Of a stretch of DNA of 64,000 nt, positions 24,938 to 34,458 are shown one piece after another. A program made the position numbers and the translations under genes. The notes beneath the pieces were generated by a model. The model was not told where the DNA came from. It saw nothing but the letters and a program-made list of their open reading frames with translations, and did no database searches. How positions within the stretch are numbered: position 1 is the first letter of the stretch; the number at the start of each line of letters is the position of its first letter. The DNA is from Chitinophagales bacterium (lineage in GTDB: Bacteria > Bacteroidota > Bacteroidia > Chitinophagales > Chitinophagaceae): the NCBI GenBank assembly GCA_017303335.1, contig JAFLBK010000002.1, positions 434,001 through 498,000 of the forward strand, given 5' to 3'.

Positions 24938-26128
24938 TCATTGCTCAAAAAAAGCGACGCTGCCGCCCACCCATTCCTTGTTTTTGTTGTACCGGGTGCC
25001 GATCATCTTTCCTTTACTGAGGCGTGCCAGGTTGTGTACGGCCTTGGGTCTTGCCCATCCTTCTTTCCAGAAAAAGAACAGGCGAATCTCCGCCTTGGCG
25101 GGCTCATCCGGGGTTTTGATCACGTCGGCGTACTTCACTTTCTTCTGCAGTATCCAGTTCTCCGGGTCTTTCACCTGGTCGATATCCTCCTGCGTTACGT
25201 CGATCACCACGCCCATGCCGGCAAAGGAGAACAGGGGCTTGAGTACATAGTTTTCCAGGTCGCCGGGTACCTGCTTCAGGTCGCTGAGGAACCAGGTTTC
25301 CGGTACATAGGGATTGTTGATAAAGGGAAGGGTGAATTTACTGATGCGGTAGAACCAGTTCGGATGCGGGGCCCATTCCACCTCATAATCTTTTGTGAGG
25401 TCAACCACCGGGCCGAGGTTCTCCTGTTTTTGCAGGTCGTCGAAGATGAGGCGGTTGTAGATACGATGCACCGGGGTCTTGACTCCGTTGTTGTCGTAGT
25501 AGAGTTTATTGCCTTCGGCGATCAGTTTGGTAAGGCAAACCATCTTGATGCCGATGAGTTGTTCGGTGCAATAGAAATCGATGCGTGTTTTTTGCTGTTC
25601 GGGAAAGATCTCCAGCAGGATCACATTTTCGGGTTTGTGTTTACCGAGGATGATCTCTTTCAGATCGGCGATGTAGGTATCCTTTGTATACCCGTTCAGG
25701 TAGGCTGAGAAACCGGACGGCAGGTTGGCGTATTCGGCCGTGAGCTGCGAGTGAAATGCCTGGAACGCGTAGAGGGTGGGGAAGCCCTGCATTTCGATCA
25801 GTTGCGGTTCGAGTTCACCCGCCGCGTTCTCGCAGATACCGAAATCAAATACGACGAATTCGGGATGGCTGTTCTCATTCGGAACACGTACGTCGGCAGG
25901 AATGCCGCGGTCGGTCATCGCTTTGAACTTGGGGTCGGTGATCACATCGATGATGCTTTCGCAGGCATCCAGCATCTTGTTTTTAAAATTCTTTGGAACA
26001 AATACCGGTGTTTCGGCATTGCGGAAATCGAGTGATCCGGGATGCAGCGCTTCGATCCTGGTCATATAGGCTTCGTACTTTTCCGGAGTGAATGCCGCGT
26101 TGAATGCTTGCCTCAGTTCGTTGATCAT
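24938..26128 (-). CDS. ATP-grasp-like carboxylate-amine ligase candidate
   Basis: A 396-residue cytosolic protein. The N-terminal two-thirds is not recognised (features FVVFDFGICENAAGELEPQ and IEMQGFPTLYAF). The C-terminal part looks like an ATP-grasp nucleotide site: ENYVLKPLFSFAGMGVVID (lysine plus Gly-rich loop), WILQKKVKYADV (adenine-contact strand), AEIRLFFFW and NLARLSKGK (acidic and Asn metal ligands). These hint at an enzyme joining a carboxylate to an amine through an acyl phosphate. The gene is 71 bases downstream of the amidotransferase gene on the same strand and faces a second ATP-grasp gene, so a shared biosynthetic route is plausible. Substrates are unknown. Confidence 0.6.
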   Translation of the reverse strand: MINELRQAFNAAFTPEKYEAYMTRIEALHPGSLDFRNAETPVFVPKNFKNKMLDACESIIDVITDPKFKAMTDRGIPADVRVPNENSHPEFVVFDFGICENAAGELEPQLIEMQGFPTLYAFQAFHSQLTAEYANLPSGFSAYLNGYTKDTYIADLKEIILGKHKPENVILLEIFPEQQKTRIDFYCTEQLIGIKMVCLTKLIAEGNKLYYDNNGVKTPVHRIYNRLIFDDLQKQENLGPVVDLTKDYEVEWAPHPNWFYRISKFTLPFINNPYVPETWFLSDLKQVPGDLENYVLKPLFSFAGMGVVIDVTQEDIDQVKDPENWILQKKVKYADVIKTPDEPAKAEIRLFFFWKEGWARPKAVHNLARLSKGKMIGTRYNKNKEWVGGSVAFFEQ

Positions 26129-26199
26129 GGGTGATGCCGGGGTTTGATTACTGATAGATGGAACTAAAAATAATCATATTTGGGCAAACAACATGCTGC

Positions 26200-27048
26200 T
26201 CAGGCTACCTCGGCCGGTTGCAGGCTTTCCACGGCCTGGAAGAGGAAGTTGGGGAGGATGTGGGCGTAGGTCCACATGATCTTTTCGGGGTCGTTGAGGT
26301 GTTCGATCATGGAGCGCCATTTTTCAAAGCCATGGTTCTCAATCACGGTCTTCTTTTTCTCTTCTGTCTGCAGGTGCAGGCTCATACCGATGGCGTCGGC
26401 CTCGGGATGAAACTGGGTGCCGATCATGAACTCATTGAAACGAATGGCCATCACCGCTCTTTCGAGGGGTACATGGGGCCTGTCTTTTTCAATGGCAAGT
26501 ATCGATGCGCCCATTTCCCGTAAGCGGTTGTGGTTGGGTTCGGTAACCTGGAAATCGCGGCTGTCGACCGAATAAAAGGGATCTTTCAGCCCGTTGAAAA
26601 TGATCTCGTTCCGGCCATCGGAAAGTAAATGTGTGGGAAAAACGCCAAAAGAAGTGCTGCGGCGTTTGCTTACTTTTCCAACATTATAATGGCGGCAAGC
26701 GAGTTGAAAGGAATGGCAGATGAAGAATACCTGTTTTTTCTGCACGTGCGCCGGGTTCTCATTCCAGCGTTCTACATTCCGGAGCCAGGTAAAATATACT
26801 TTTTCCCAGTCGCTGCCTTCGCTTTCGAGCGGGCTGCCCGGGCCGCCACTGGAGATATAGATATCGTAACTGAGATCGGGTACCTGCTTTTCGAGCCGCA
26901 CGTCAAATTCGTCCCAGGAAAGGTCAAGGTTATTGGTTTCTCCGAATTGATTGAGGATTTCACGGATACAGCGCATTCCCTGGTTGGCATATCCCTCATA
27001 CATGTCCAGAATGGCAACACGGACGGCCTTCTTGTCGGTCGGGTTCAT
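26200..27048 (-). CDS. Class I glutamine amidotransferase, GMP-synthase-like
   Basis: A 282-residue stand-alone class I amidotransferase. The nucleophile is Cys111 in FICHSFQLA and the partner pair is His214/Glu216 in FHPEAD. The oxyanion region SSGGPGSPL is present. Such domains release ammonia from glutamine and pass it to a synthetase partner; none of the usual partners (GMP synthase, CTP synthase, anthranilate synthase) is fused or adjacent. The neighbours are instead two ATP-grasp ligases. ATG at 27063 is an alternative start five codons upstream. The first motif region (ILDMYEGYANQGMRCIREI) differs from GuaA, so this is probably a specialised family. Confidence 0.88.
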   Translation of the reverse strand: MNPTDKKAVRVAILDMYEGYANQGMRCIREILNQFGETNNLDLSWDEFDVRLEKQVPDLSYDIYISSGGPGSPLESEGSDWEKVYFTWLRNVERWNENPAHVQKKQVFFICHSFQLACRHYNVGKVSKRRSTSFGVFPTHLLSDGRNEIIFNGLKDPFYSVDSRDFQVTEPNHNRLREMGASILAIEKDRPHVPLERAVMAIRFNEFMIGTQFHPEADAIGMSLHLQTEEKKKTVIENHGFEKWRSMIEHLNDPEKIMWTYAHILPNFLFQAVESLQPAEVA

Positions 27049-27235
27049 ATACAAACATAACATTTTTTGAAAAAGGTTATTTTACCGCAAGAGGGCTTTT
27101 TATTAACGCCCTGTGAATTATCGGCACTATAAAAAAGCAAATAATTTAATAAGATGACCGATTTCCGTTCCGGGCATGACCAATCTCAGCAGAATGGCGG
27201 TTTTGATTTGGTCTTTTTGTATACAACTCGTAACG

Positions 27236-28816
27236 ATGGCTGCTGAAGACACCGGGCCCGCTCCCGGCAAATTGCTGTTTGACGCCAATGAAAATTCCTG
27301 GCCGGTGCCCGGCAGTTGGGAGGAGATGGACCGGTTTGCGCAATTGCAGATCGGTTTTGCCGACCAGTTCGAACTCTTCTTCCCCGATAACCTGGCGCAC
27401 AAGACCATCGTGGTGATTCCCAGTCTTACGCTTGATGAAGAAGTGCTGGCCAAGGTCAGTGGTGCGCTTCATTACGAAGAACGGCTGCTTTGCCTGCTCA
27501 TGTTGCTGCGCATGCCAAGGGCGCATGTGATCTATCTCAGCAGTATGCCCATCGACCCGGTGATCGTTGATTATTACCTGCACCTCCTGCCCGGTATAAC
27601 CGGTTATCACGCCAGGGAGCGACTCACCCTGCTCAGTTGTTACGACGCTTCTTCCTTGCCCCTTACACGAAAAATCCTGAACCGGCCGCGATTGATCGAG
27701 CGGATCCGGCGGAGCATACCGCAAGGGCATGTTGCCCATATCGCCAGTTTCAATACAACGGCCTATGAACGCACACTGGCCGTTCGGTTGGGGTTGCCCA
27801 TCTATGGCTGCGATCCTTCGCTGGTATACCTGGGTACGAAGAGCGGAAGCCGCCGCCTGTTTATGAAAGCGGGGATCGATGTACCGCCGGGCTCCGAGAA
27901 TCTCTGCTGCTACGACGATATTGTGCACGCGGTGGCGGGGCTGAAAGATATGTACCCGAAACTCCGCAAAGCGGTGATCAAATTGAACGACGGTTTCTCC
28001 GGCGATGGCAACGCGATCCTGGAATACCCGGATCATATTTCGCCCAAAGAGATGTTCAACTGGATCCATCACAACCTGCTGAACGAGATCAAGCCCGTTG
28101 CAAAAGAACTGACGACCGCGTTGTTCCTCGAAAAATTCAACCTGATGGAAGGCATTGTGGAAGCCTTTGTGGAAGGCGATGTGAAAACATCTCCATCGGT
28201 GCAATGCCGCATCAATCCATTGGGTGAGGTGGACATCGTTTCCACGCACGACCAGGTGCTTGCCGGCGAAAATGAACAGATTTTCGTGGGCGCTCATTTT
28301 CCCGCCTCGCCCGAATACCGGGCCGAGATCGCCGCATTGGCCCGGAAGATCGCCGATGAACTGCGCAACGAAGGCGTGCTGGGCCGGTTCAGTATCGATT
28401 TCATTTCTGTGAAGAAGGATGAAGCCTGGAAACACTATGCCATCGAGATCAACCTGCGCAAAGGCGGCACCACGCATCCCTTCCTGATGCTGCAGTTCTT
28501 AACAAACGGGCATTACGATGAAACTACAGGCCTGTTTGAAACACCGGCCCGGCAACCCCGTTATTATTTCGCTTCGGATAATCTACAGCGGGATTCTTAC
28601 AAAGGATTATCGCCTCAGGACCTGATCGATATTGCCATGTTCCATGGATTGCATTTCGACGGAGCGGCACAAAAGGGCGTAATGTTTCACATGATCGGCG
28701 CCCTGTCGCAGTTTGGTAAGATGGGCGTGGTGTGTATCGGCGAAACACCCGAAGAAGCCTATTCGTATTATACACGTACGTTTGAAGTGCTGGATGCGGA
28801 AACGGGCTGTAAATAA
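27236..28816 (+). CDS. PGM1-like ATP-grasp peptide ligase
   Basis: About 526 residues. The N-terminal domain is not recognised (FPDNLAHKTIVVIPSLT; HARERLTLLSCYD). The ATP-grasp core has KAVIKLNDGFSGDGNAIL, then VEAFVEGDVKTSPSVQCRI, RFSIDFISVKK and the metal/substrate loop EINLRKGGTTHP. The last motif and the following C-terminal domain are those of PGM1-related ligases; PGM1 of the pheganomycin pathway joins an unusual amino acid to a peptide. In-frame ATGs at 27176 and 27194 are possible starts; 27236 avoids a signal-peptide-like extension unsuited to a cytosolic enzyme. It is divergent from the amidotransferase gene. Confidence 0.85.
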   Translation: MAAEDTGPAPGKLLFDANENSWPVPGSWEEMDRFAQLQIGFADQFELFFPDNLAHKTIVVIPSLTLDEEVLAKVSGALHYEERLLCLLMLLRMPRAHVIYLSSMPIDPVIVDYYLHLLPGITGYHARERLTLLSCYDASSLPLTRKILNRPRLIERIRRSIPQGHVAHIASFNTTAYERTLAVRLGLPIYGCDPSLVYLGTKSGSRRLFMKAGIDVPPGSENLCCYDDIVHAVAGLKDMYPKLRKAVIKLNDGFSGDGNAILEYPDHISPKEMFNWIHHNLLNEIKPVAKELTTALFLEKFNLMEGIVEAFVEGDVKTSPSVQCRINPLGEVDIVSTHDQVLAGENEQIFVGAHFPASPEYRAEIAALARKIADELRNEGVLGRFSIDFISVKKDEAWKHYAIEINLRKGGTTHPFLMLQFLTNGHYDETTGLFETPARQPRYYFASDNLQRDSYKGLSPQDLIDIAMFHGLHFDGAAQKGVMFHMIGALSQFGKMGVVCIGETPEEAYSYYTRTFEVLDAETGCK

Positions 28817-28840
28817 AAAGACCGGAAGTTATTCCGGTCT
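28811..28840 (-). terminator. Terminator of the giant T9SS protein gene
   Basis: Stem AGACCGGAA/TTCCGGTCT with loop GTTA at 28819-28840. Read on the minus strand it is followed by TTTTTATTT. It lies between two convergent genes. Confidence 0.75.
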
Positions 28841-28876
28841 CTATGCTGTAAAAATGTTATCCGCTAAGAACCGTGA

Positions 28877-28906
28877 TACATGGTCAGACGAACGTCAGAC
28901 CATGTA
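28877..28906. repeat. GGTCAGACG-type hairpin, copy 1
   Basis: Arms TACATGGTC and GACCATGTA. The inner core reads GGTCAGACG-AA-CGTCAGACC, an inverted repeat with one central A/A mismatch. The same core occurs twice near 47.2-47.3 kb. Confidence 0.75.
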
Positions 28907-28909
28907 CTG

Positions 28910-31900
28910 TCATCGTACCAATATCACCGTTCCTTTCATTTCCACCACGCTTCCGTTCTTGTCTGATCCTTTGATCACCCACACATAAGTGCCGGCAAGT
29001 ACTTTTTTGCCTTTGAACATTCCATCCCATCCTTCGAGCCATTTATTGGTTTCGAACATGAGTTGTCCGTACCGGTCATAAACCCGGAAGTAATCTGTTT
29101 TTTGTATGCCAACGGGTACCGGGCGGAATACATCATTCAATCCATCGCCGTTCGGGGTAAAGGCGTTGGGTACATAATAATTCGGGCCTTCGTATACTTT
29201 GATGAACACGCCATCGGAGGCGGAACATCCGATTGAGTCGGTCACGTACACGGTGAAGTAGGTGTCGTTGTATAACGTGGCCAGCGGGTTCGCGATGAAA
29301 GGATTGTTCAGCGGCCCTGCCGGAGACCAGGTATAATTGGCGCCGCCGCTTCCGAGGAGCTGGTGCGGGCGGCCCAGTATGGCATTGGTATCATTTCCCG
29401 CGTTCACCACCAGCACCGGCATCATCTTCACCCAAACACTGTCGCTTACCGAGAAATTACATCCGTAGTTGTCGGTAACGGTTAAGATGAATTTCCGGGT
29501 CGTATCGATCCGTGCGATGGTGGTAGCCGCGTTGGGCGTATTCAATGAATCCGGCGGAGCCCATGAATAGTTCACGGTGCCGGAAAGATTGCTTGCCTTG
29601 CCGATAAGTAAGGCGTTTGTTTTAAAACAGATCGTGGTATCCCTGCCCGCATCGGCGATGGGTTTATGCAGGATGTTAATGGTGATCGAATCGCGGCGCT
29701 GGCAGAAGCCCCACTTGGCCACCAGGTAATATTTGGTCGTATCAGTCGGGGATGCGATCGGGTTTTTGGCCGTATCGTAATTCAGTCCGGCGGCAGGCGT
29801 CCAGCGGAAGGTATCCGTTTGCGCATTGGTCTGCGGCAGGAGCGTGATGTTAGTGCCGAAGCAGATCGTGCTGTCGGTCCCCAGTTCCAGGCGCATGGTA
29901 TCGTTCAGGGTAACCACGGCATTGGCGCTGGCGATACAGCCATTGGCATCTTTCACCCGGATGGCATTGTAGCTGCCCACCGGCATATTCAGGAATACGT
30001 TCGAGGCCTGGTAACTGATGCCATTGTTGATCGAGTATTGATACGCGGGCGTTCCGCCGTTGGCTGTTACGGTGATCGTTCCATCGTTATTGGCGCAGGA
30101 GGCGATGCCATTGGCGGCCGCGGCATTTACCACGGCGGGTTCGGTAAGGGTATACGTGAAGCCGAACACACAGCCGGCCGCGTCTTTCACCAGGAAGTTG
30201 TATGATCCGGCCGGGAGTCCGCCAAATGTGGGAGAAGCCTGGTATGTTGTTCCGTTATTGATGGAGTATTGATAAGGCGGTACGCCACCCGAAGCATTGA
30301 GGGTAATGCTTCCATTGCTTACGCCATTGCAAAGCGGCGATGCCAGCGTTGCGGTACTGGTAATGGCCGGGTTGGTAGTGAGGTTGATGGTATTGGTTCC
30401 GGAGCAACCGATCGCGTCGGTGAAATTAATGGTATAGGAGCCGGGCGCCAGTCCGGTAAAAACATTCGACGGTTGCGTGGGGCCACCGTTCAGTGAGTAT
30501 TGATAAGGCCCGGTTCCGCTGGTCGGGTTGATGGTGATGGTTCCGTTGTTGATGTTCGAGCAGGGCGGGTTACCACCGTTGATGGTGGATGTGAGTCCCG
30601 GGCCCTGGTTAACCACAACAATGAAATTTCCGCCGCAGCCATATTGGTCCATCACGTTTACGGTATGCGCCCCCGCCGCCACATTGGTAAATACATTCGA
30701 TGGCTGCTGCGGGCCGCCGTCGAGGCGATAGAGATAAGCCGGTGATCCGCTGGTGGGTGTAACGGTAATGGTTCCGTCGGCTACTGTCGGACAAGAAGTA
30801 GGTGTTGTATTCACTGTAGCGGTAAGCGGGGTGCTTCCCGCGGCTACGGTCATCACCACGGTTCCGGTGCATCCAAACACATCAACAAAATTGACGGTGT
30901 GCGGACCAGCCGTTACATTGGTAAATATATTCGATGCCTGCGGCGTTCCGCCGTCAAGCGAATAACTGAACGGTGCGGTGCCCGTTGTTGGTGTAATGGT
31001 GATCGTTCCGTCGGTCGAGAGCGGGCATGATGTCGCCGTGGTGGAAGCCGTCGCAGTGATGGTATTGGTTGTGGGAACAACAACGTTGAAGGTATTGGTA
31101 CAACCGGTAGCGTCAGTGACAACCACGGTATGCGGACCGGCTGAAACATTGTTGAATGTATTGGGTCCGGGCGCCGTTTGCGGCGTACCGCCGTCTAAAA
31201 CATAGGTATATGGGGGAGTGCCCGCGGAGGGTGTTACAGTGATTGTACCAACACTTACACCGCAGGTGGTTCCCGTCACTGAGGTAGTGCCCGGCAGGTA
31301 GGTGACACGGTTAACCGTAATGGTATCCGAGCTTACCAGTGGCGCACCGGTGCATGAATTAAACGTAGTTCGTATCTCATACTGAATTCCCGGACCCGGA
31401 GGCGGGCAGATCGACGGAAATGTAATGTCGAGCAAACCGGCAACTGTGGTAGCTGTATCAGCCGTTGCCACCAATACGCCTCCCATGGTATACAACTGTG
31501 CGCTCACAAAATTAGAGGTACCGCCGCTTGGTGTAAACCGGTAGCCGGTGTTCGACTCACTCCATTGTGTACAGTTTTTACCGGGAGCGGCAACCCATTT
31601 GGTTCGGGTTTCGTCCTGGATACCAAGGATAGACAGGCCGGCACCAGCTCCACTGGGCCATGCCGTGCAGAGCGGTTTATTCTGCAGGTATACTTCGATC
31701 AACCCGGTGCTTTCATATAATACCACCTGGGATGTATGCAGCATGCTGTTGCAGGAACTGCTGAACATGCGGATATCCACAAAACTGACCACAAATTTCC
31801 GGCAGGGGGCTGTTCCAACCACATTGTACCGGATCTTGGTGGTGGGTAAGGGGTTATCGCTCGGGTCGATATCCTGGTAAGCGGCCATGATGGCAGTTCG

Positions 31901-32359
31901 TGGATAATAGGTTGTACCAATACCTGTTGGGCCCGCGCCTACATTATAGGGGAGTGGTTGAGGCGCTCCGCCGGCGGTAAGCGTATACGCATTATTCTGC
32001 CCGGCGCACAATGCTTCAAATGTCAGTATACTGTTCGATCCTACTATAACATCATTGTATGTTTGCCCGTAAAAGCAAAACGGGAAACTCATCGGGATCT
32101 GCTGCGAGTAAACATCATCAATATAGATCGACGTGATTTCAGTGCCGATGGTATTGGGTAAGGGGGTGAACGGTGCGGAACTTACAATATAGTCGGTTGT
32201 CGATTTCAGGTGCGGAACCTGGTACGTAAAACTGGTGCAGGCCTGACCGCAGGCGAGTGTAAGCGTGGAGCCGTTTATGTTCGTGGGTACGCAACTTTGT
32301 CCGATGGAATGATAAATAGTAAAAGCCAATGACAAAGCTGTCAAAAGGATTCTTCTCAT
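28910..32359 (-). CDS. Giant secreted adhesin-like protein with SprB-type repeats and type B T9SS sorting domain
   Basis: 1149 residues with a signal peptide (MRRILLTALSLAFTIYHSIGQ). The N-terminal region is a lectin/jelly-roll-like module (about 25-330). Then come six SprB-type repeats of about 70 residues, each with the pattern C...GTITVTP..G..PY.Y.LDGG...F.N...G.HTV...D..GC, coded around 29.9-31.3 kb. After Ig-like/PKD-like segments the protein ends in a gliding-motility-associated C-terminal domain: YVPNAFTPNGDGLNDVF, FRVYDRYGQLMFET, GWDGMFKGK, AGTYVWVIKG. This is the type B T9SS sorting signal, so the protein should be exported and fixed at the cell surface. A start 54 bases upstream is rejected because it precedes the signal peptide. 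Confidence 0.92.
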   Translation of the reverse strand: MRRILLTALSLAFTIYHSIGQSCVPTNINGSTLTLACGQACTSFTYQVPHLKSTTDYIVSSAPFTPLPNTIGTEITSIYIDDVYSQQIPMSFPFCFYGQTYNDVIVGSNSILTFEALCAGQNNAYTLTAGGAPQPLPYNVGAGPTGIGTTYYPRTAIMAAYQDIDPSDNPLPTTKIRYNVVGTAPCRKFVVSFVDIRMFSSSCNSMLHTSQVVLYESTGLIEVYLQNKPLCTAWPSGAGAGLSILGIQDETRTKWVAAPGKNCTQWSESNTGYRFTPSGGTSNFVSAQLYTMGGVLVATADTATTVAGLLDITFPSICPPPGPGIQYEIRTTFNSCTGAPLVSSDTITVNRVTYLPGTTSVTGTTCGVSVGTITVTPSAGTPPYTYVLDGGTPQTAPGPNTFNNVSAGPHTVVVTDATGCTNTFNVVVPTTNTITATASTTATSCPLSTDGTITITPTTGTAPFSYSLDGGTPQASNIFTNVTAGPHTVNFVDVFGCTGTVVMTVAAGSTPLTATVNTTPTSCPTVADGTITVTPTSGSPAYLYRLDGGPQQPSNVFTNVAAGAHTVNVMDQYGCGGNFIVVVNQGPGLTSTINGGNPPCSNINNGTITINPTSGTGPYQYSLNGGPTQPSNVFTGLAPGSYTINFTDAIGCSGTNTINLTTNPAITSTATLASPLCNGVSNGSITLNASGGVPPYQYSINNGTTYQASPTFGGLPAGSYNFLVKDAAGCVFGFTYTLTEPAVVNAAAANGIASCANNDGTITVTANGGTPAYQYSINNGISYQASNVFLNMPVGSYNAIRVKDANGCIASANAVVTLNDTMRLELGTDSTICFGTNITLLPQTNAQTDTFRWTPAAGLNYDTAKNPIASPTDTTKYYLVAKWGFCQRRDSITINILHKPIADAGRDTTICFKTNALLIGKASNLSGTVNYSWAPPDSLNTPNAATTIARIDTTRKFILTVTDNYGCNFSVSDSVWVKMMPVLVVNAGNDTNAILGRPHQLLGSGGANYTWSPAGPLNNPFIANPLATLYNDTYFTVYVTDSIGCSASDGVFIKVYEGPNYYVPNAFTPNGDGLNDVFRPVPVGIQKTDYFRVYDRYGQLMFETNKWLEGWDGMFKGKKVLAGTYVWVIKGSDKNGSVVEMKGTVILVR

Positions 32360-32416
32360 GAATAGTTTTGGTATTAAGGTCCGGAAGTTACATAAACCAT
32401 CAATACCAAACACATT

Positions 32417-34333
32417 TTAAAAATCCCACCTCACAAAGGCTTCCATTGCAGCATATTGGGTTAAACCCAGGCGGGCATAGAGTTGGGCGGTGTTCGCATT
32501 GCGTTCTTCGGCCCGTTGCCAGAACTCGCGGTCGTCGCTGCCCTGGAACGGAACGCTGTCTTTCTGCGATTGATGGATGAAGATGCCATGCCGTTTTTTG
32601 ATCACCTGGTCGGGGCTCATGGGTATGGCCATCTCAATCTCGGTGATATCCCATTCCTGCCAGGCGCCCTTGTAGAGCCAGAGCCAGCAGTCGTTGATCC
32701 AGGCGGCGCCGCTTTGTTTGATCTGTTTCAGGGCTTCGATCACCACATCGAAGCAAACCTTGTGGGTGCCATGCGGATCGGCGAAGTCGCCGGCGCAATA
32801 GATCTGGTGGGGTTGTACCCGGTTGAGCAGGTCGATGGTTAGTTTAACATCATCGGGCCCCATGGGTTTCTTTTCGATGGTGCCTGTTTCGTAGAAGGGC
32901 AGGTTCATGAAATGCGCCCTGTCTTCGGTAAGGCCCACATACTTGCAGGTGGCCTTGGCTTCGCAGCGCCGGATCAGGCCCTTGATGGCACGGATCTCTT
33001 CGGTATCTTTTTCGGTTGATTTTTTTGTGTTCAGGAATGAAGTCGCGTCTTCCAGTAATTTCCTGCTTTTGGTTTCGTCGATATCGAACATGTTCTCGAA
33101 GCCAACGGCAAAGTCGATGAAGCGGGTGACGAACTCATCCGTTACGGCGATATTGCCGCTGGTTTGATAGGCCACATGTACTTCATGGCCCTGGTCGTGC
33201 AGCCGCATGAAGGTGCCGCCCATGCTGATGATGTCGTCGTCGGGGTGCGGGGAGAAGATCAATGCCCGTTTCGGGAAGGGGTCATGCCGTTCGGGATGCG
33301 AACTTCTTTTGTCGGTTGGTTTGCCACCCGGCCAGCCGGTGATGCTGTCCCGCAGTAAATAAAATACCTGCAGGTTGATCTCGTACGCATCGCCCTTTTC
33401 CACGAGCAGGTCGCTGAGGCCGTTATCGTTGTAATCGTTATTGGTTAAACTGAGAACGGGCTTGTTGAGTTTGAGGGCCAGGTTCACCACGGCCCGTTTC
33501 ACCATCTTGTCGGTCCATTCGCATTCGCCGGTGAGCCAGGGGCTCTTGAAGCGGGTGAGTTCCGAAGCGCCCGTTTCGTCGATCACGAAGGTGCAGTCAT
33601 CGTGGTTCTGCAGCAATGAAGCCGGCACTTCTTCCGTATCGTCGCCTTCCACCGCTTTTTTCACCACGGCCGCCTTGGCCTGTCCCCAGGCCATGAGGAT
33701 GATCTTCTTCGACTTGAGGATGGTGCTGATGCCCATGGTGATGGCCATGCGGGGCACCTGGCTCATGTTTCCGAATTCGTAGCTGTTGGCGAGGCGGGTG
33801 CTGTTATCGAGGGTGATTAATCTTGTTTTGGTGTAGATGCCGCTGCCCGGTTCATTGAAACCGATGTGACCGTTGACGCCGATGCCCAGGATCTGCAGGT
33901 CGAGCCCGCCGGCGTCTTCAATTTGTTTCTCGTAGTTCAGGCAATGTTCTTTCACTTTGTCTTTGGGCACCATGCCGTCGGGGAGATGATAATTATCGGG
34001 GTCGATATCGGTTTGCTCGAAGAGGTTCTTGCGCATGAAGTAGTGATAGCTCTGCAAGGCGTCCTTATCCATCGGGTAATACTGGTCGAGGTTGAAGGCG
34101 ATCACGTTCTTAAAACTCAGTCCTTCTTCCTTATGCATGCGCACCAGCTGGGCATACAGGGTTTTGGGAGAGGAGCCGGTGGCAAGCCCGATGACAGCCT
34201 TCTTTCCTTCCTTTTCTTTTTGCCGGATGAGCGAGGCGATCTGTTCGGCCACAAACAAGGATCCTTTGGCCGGATCGGGGAATATCCTGACGGGAATCTT
34301 TTCTAACGAGTCGGTAAGATCGATCTTGTTCAT
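32417..34333 (-). CDS. nagB: Glucosamine-6-phosphate deaminase fused to a PIG-L-type domain
   Basis: 638 residues. The N-terminal half is NagB: VIGLATGSSPKTLYAQL, NLDQYYPM, the catalytic region GIGVNGHIGFNEPGS and LDNSTR. It converts glucosamine-6-phosphate to fructose-6-phosphate and ammonia. The C-terminal half (about 350-638) is a PIG-L/LmbE-type deacetylase fold with SPHPDDDIISMGGT and PHGTHKVC zinc-site motifs. This fused long form is usual in Bacteroidota. It lies 125 bases downstream of the hexosaminidase gene on the same strand, fitting a route from chitin or peptidoglycan N-acetylglucosamine to glycolysis. A hairpin repeat lies between the two genes. Confidence 0.94.
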   Translation of the reverse strand: MNKIDLTDSLEKIPVRIFPDPAKGSLFVAEQIASLIRQKEKEGKKAVIGLATGSSPKTLYAQLVRMHKEEGLSFKNVIAFNLDQYYPMDKDALQSYHYFMRKNLFEQTDIDPDNYHLPDGMVPKDKVKEHCLNYEKQIEDAGGLDLQILGIGVNGHIGFNEPGSGIYTKTRLITLDNSTRLANSYEFGNMSQVPRMAITMGISTILKSKKIILMAWGQAKAAVVKKAVEGDDTEEVPASLLQNHDDCTFVIDETGASELTRFKSPWLTGECEWTDKMVKRAVVNLALKLNKPVLSLTNNDYNDNGLSDLLVEKGDAYEINLQVFYLLRDSITGWPGGKPTDKRSSHPERHDPFPKRALIFSPHPDDDIISMGGTFMRLHDQGHEVHVAYQTSGNIAVTDEFVTRFIDFAVGFENMFDIDETKSRKLLEDATSFLNTKKSTEKDTEEIRAIKGLIRRCEAKATCKYVGLTEDRAHFMNLPFYETGTIEKKPMGPDDVKLTIDLLNRVQPHQIYCAGDFADPHGTHKVCFDVVIEALKQIKQSGAAWINDCWLWLYKGAWQEWDITEIEMAIPMSPDQVIKKRHGIFIHQSQKDSVPFQGSDDREFWQRAEERNANTAQLYARLGLTQYAAMEAFVRWDF

Positions 34334-34371
34334 ACGTGCAGCAGTTGCGTATAAAAATACGCCATTTTACT

Positions 34372-34458
34372 GGTTGAAAATCGTTGAATATTGTTGAAAG
34401 GGTTGAAAGCGGTAGAATAGCATTTTCATGATTCAACTACATGCAACAATTTTCAACC
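34372..34458. repeat. Long imperfect hairpin of the GTTGAAA word class
   Basis: Arms at 34372-34398 and 34432-34458 are 27 nt each and pair with four mismatches. The arms are made of repeated GTTGAA / TTCAAC words. The element ends directly at the hexosaminidase stop codon and fills the gap between that gene and nagB. Confidence 0.85.

Noticed and set aside
27146..28477. 443-codon frame opposite the PGM1-like ligase
   Set aside because: The plus-strand protein has clear ATP-grasp motifs; the antisense product is rich in His/Gln typical of shadows in this genome.
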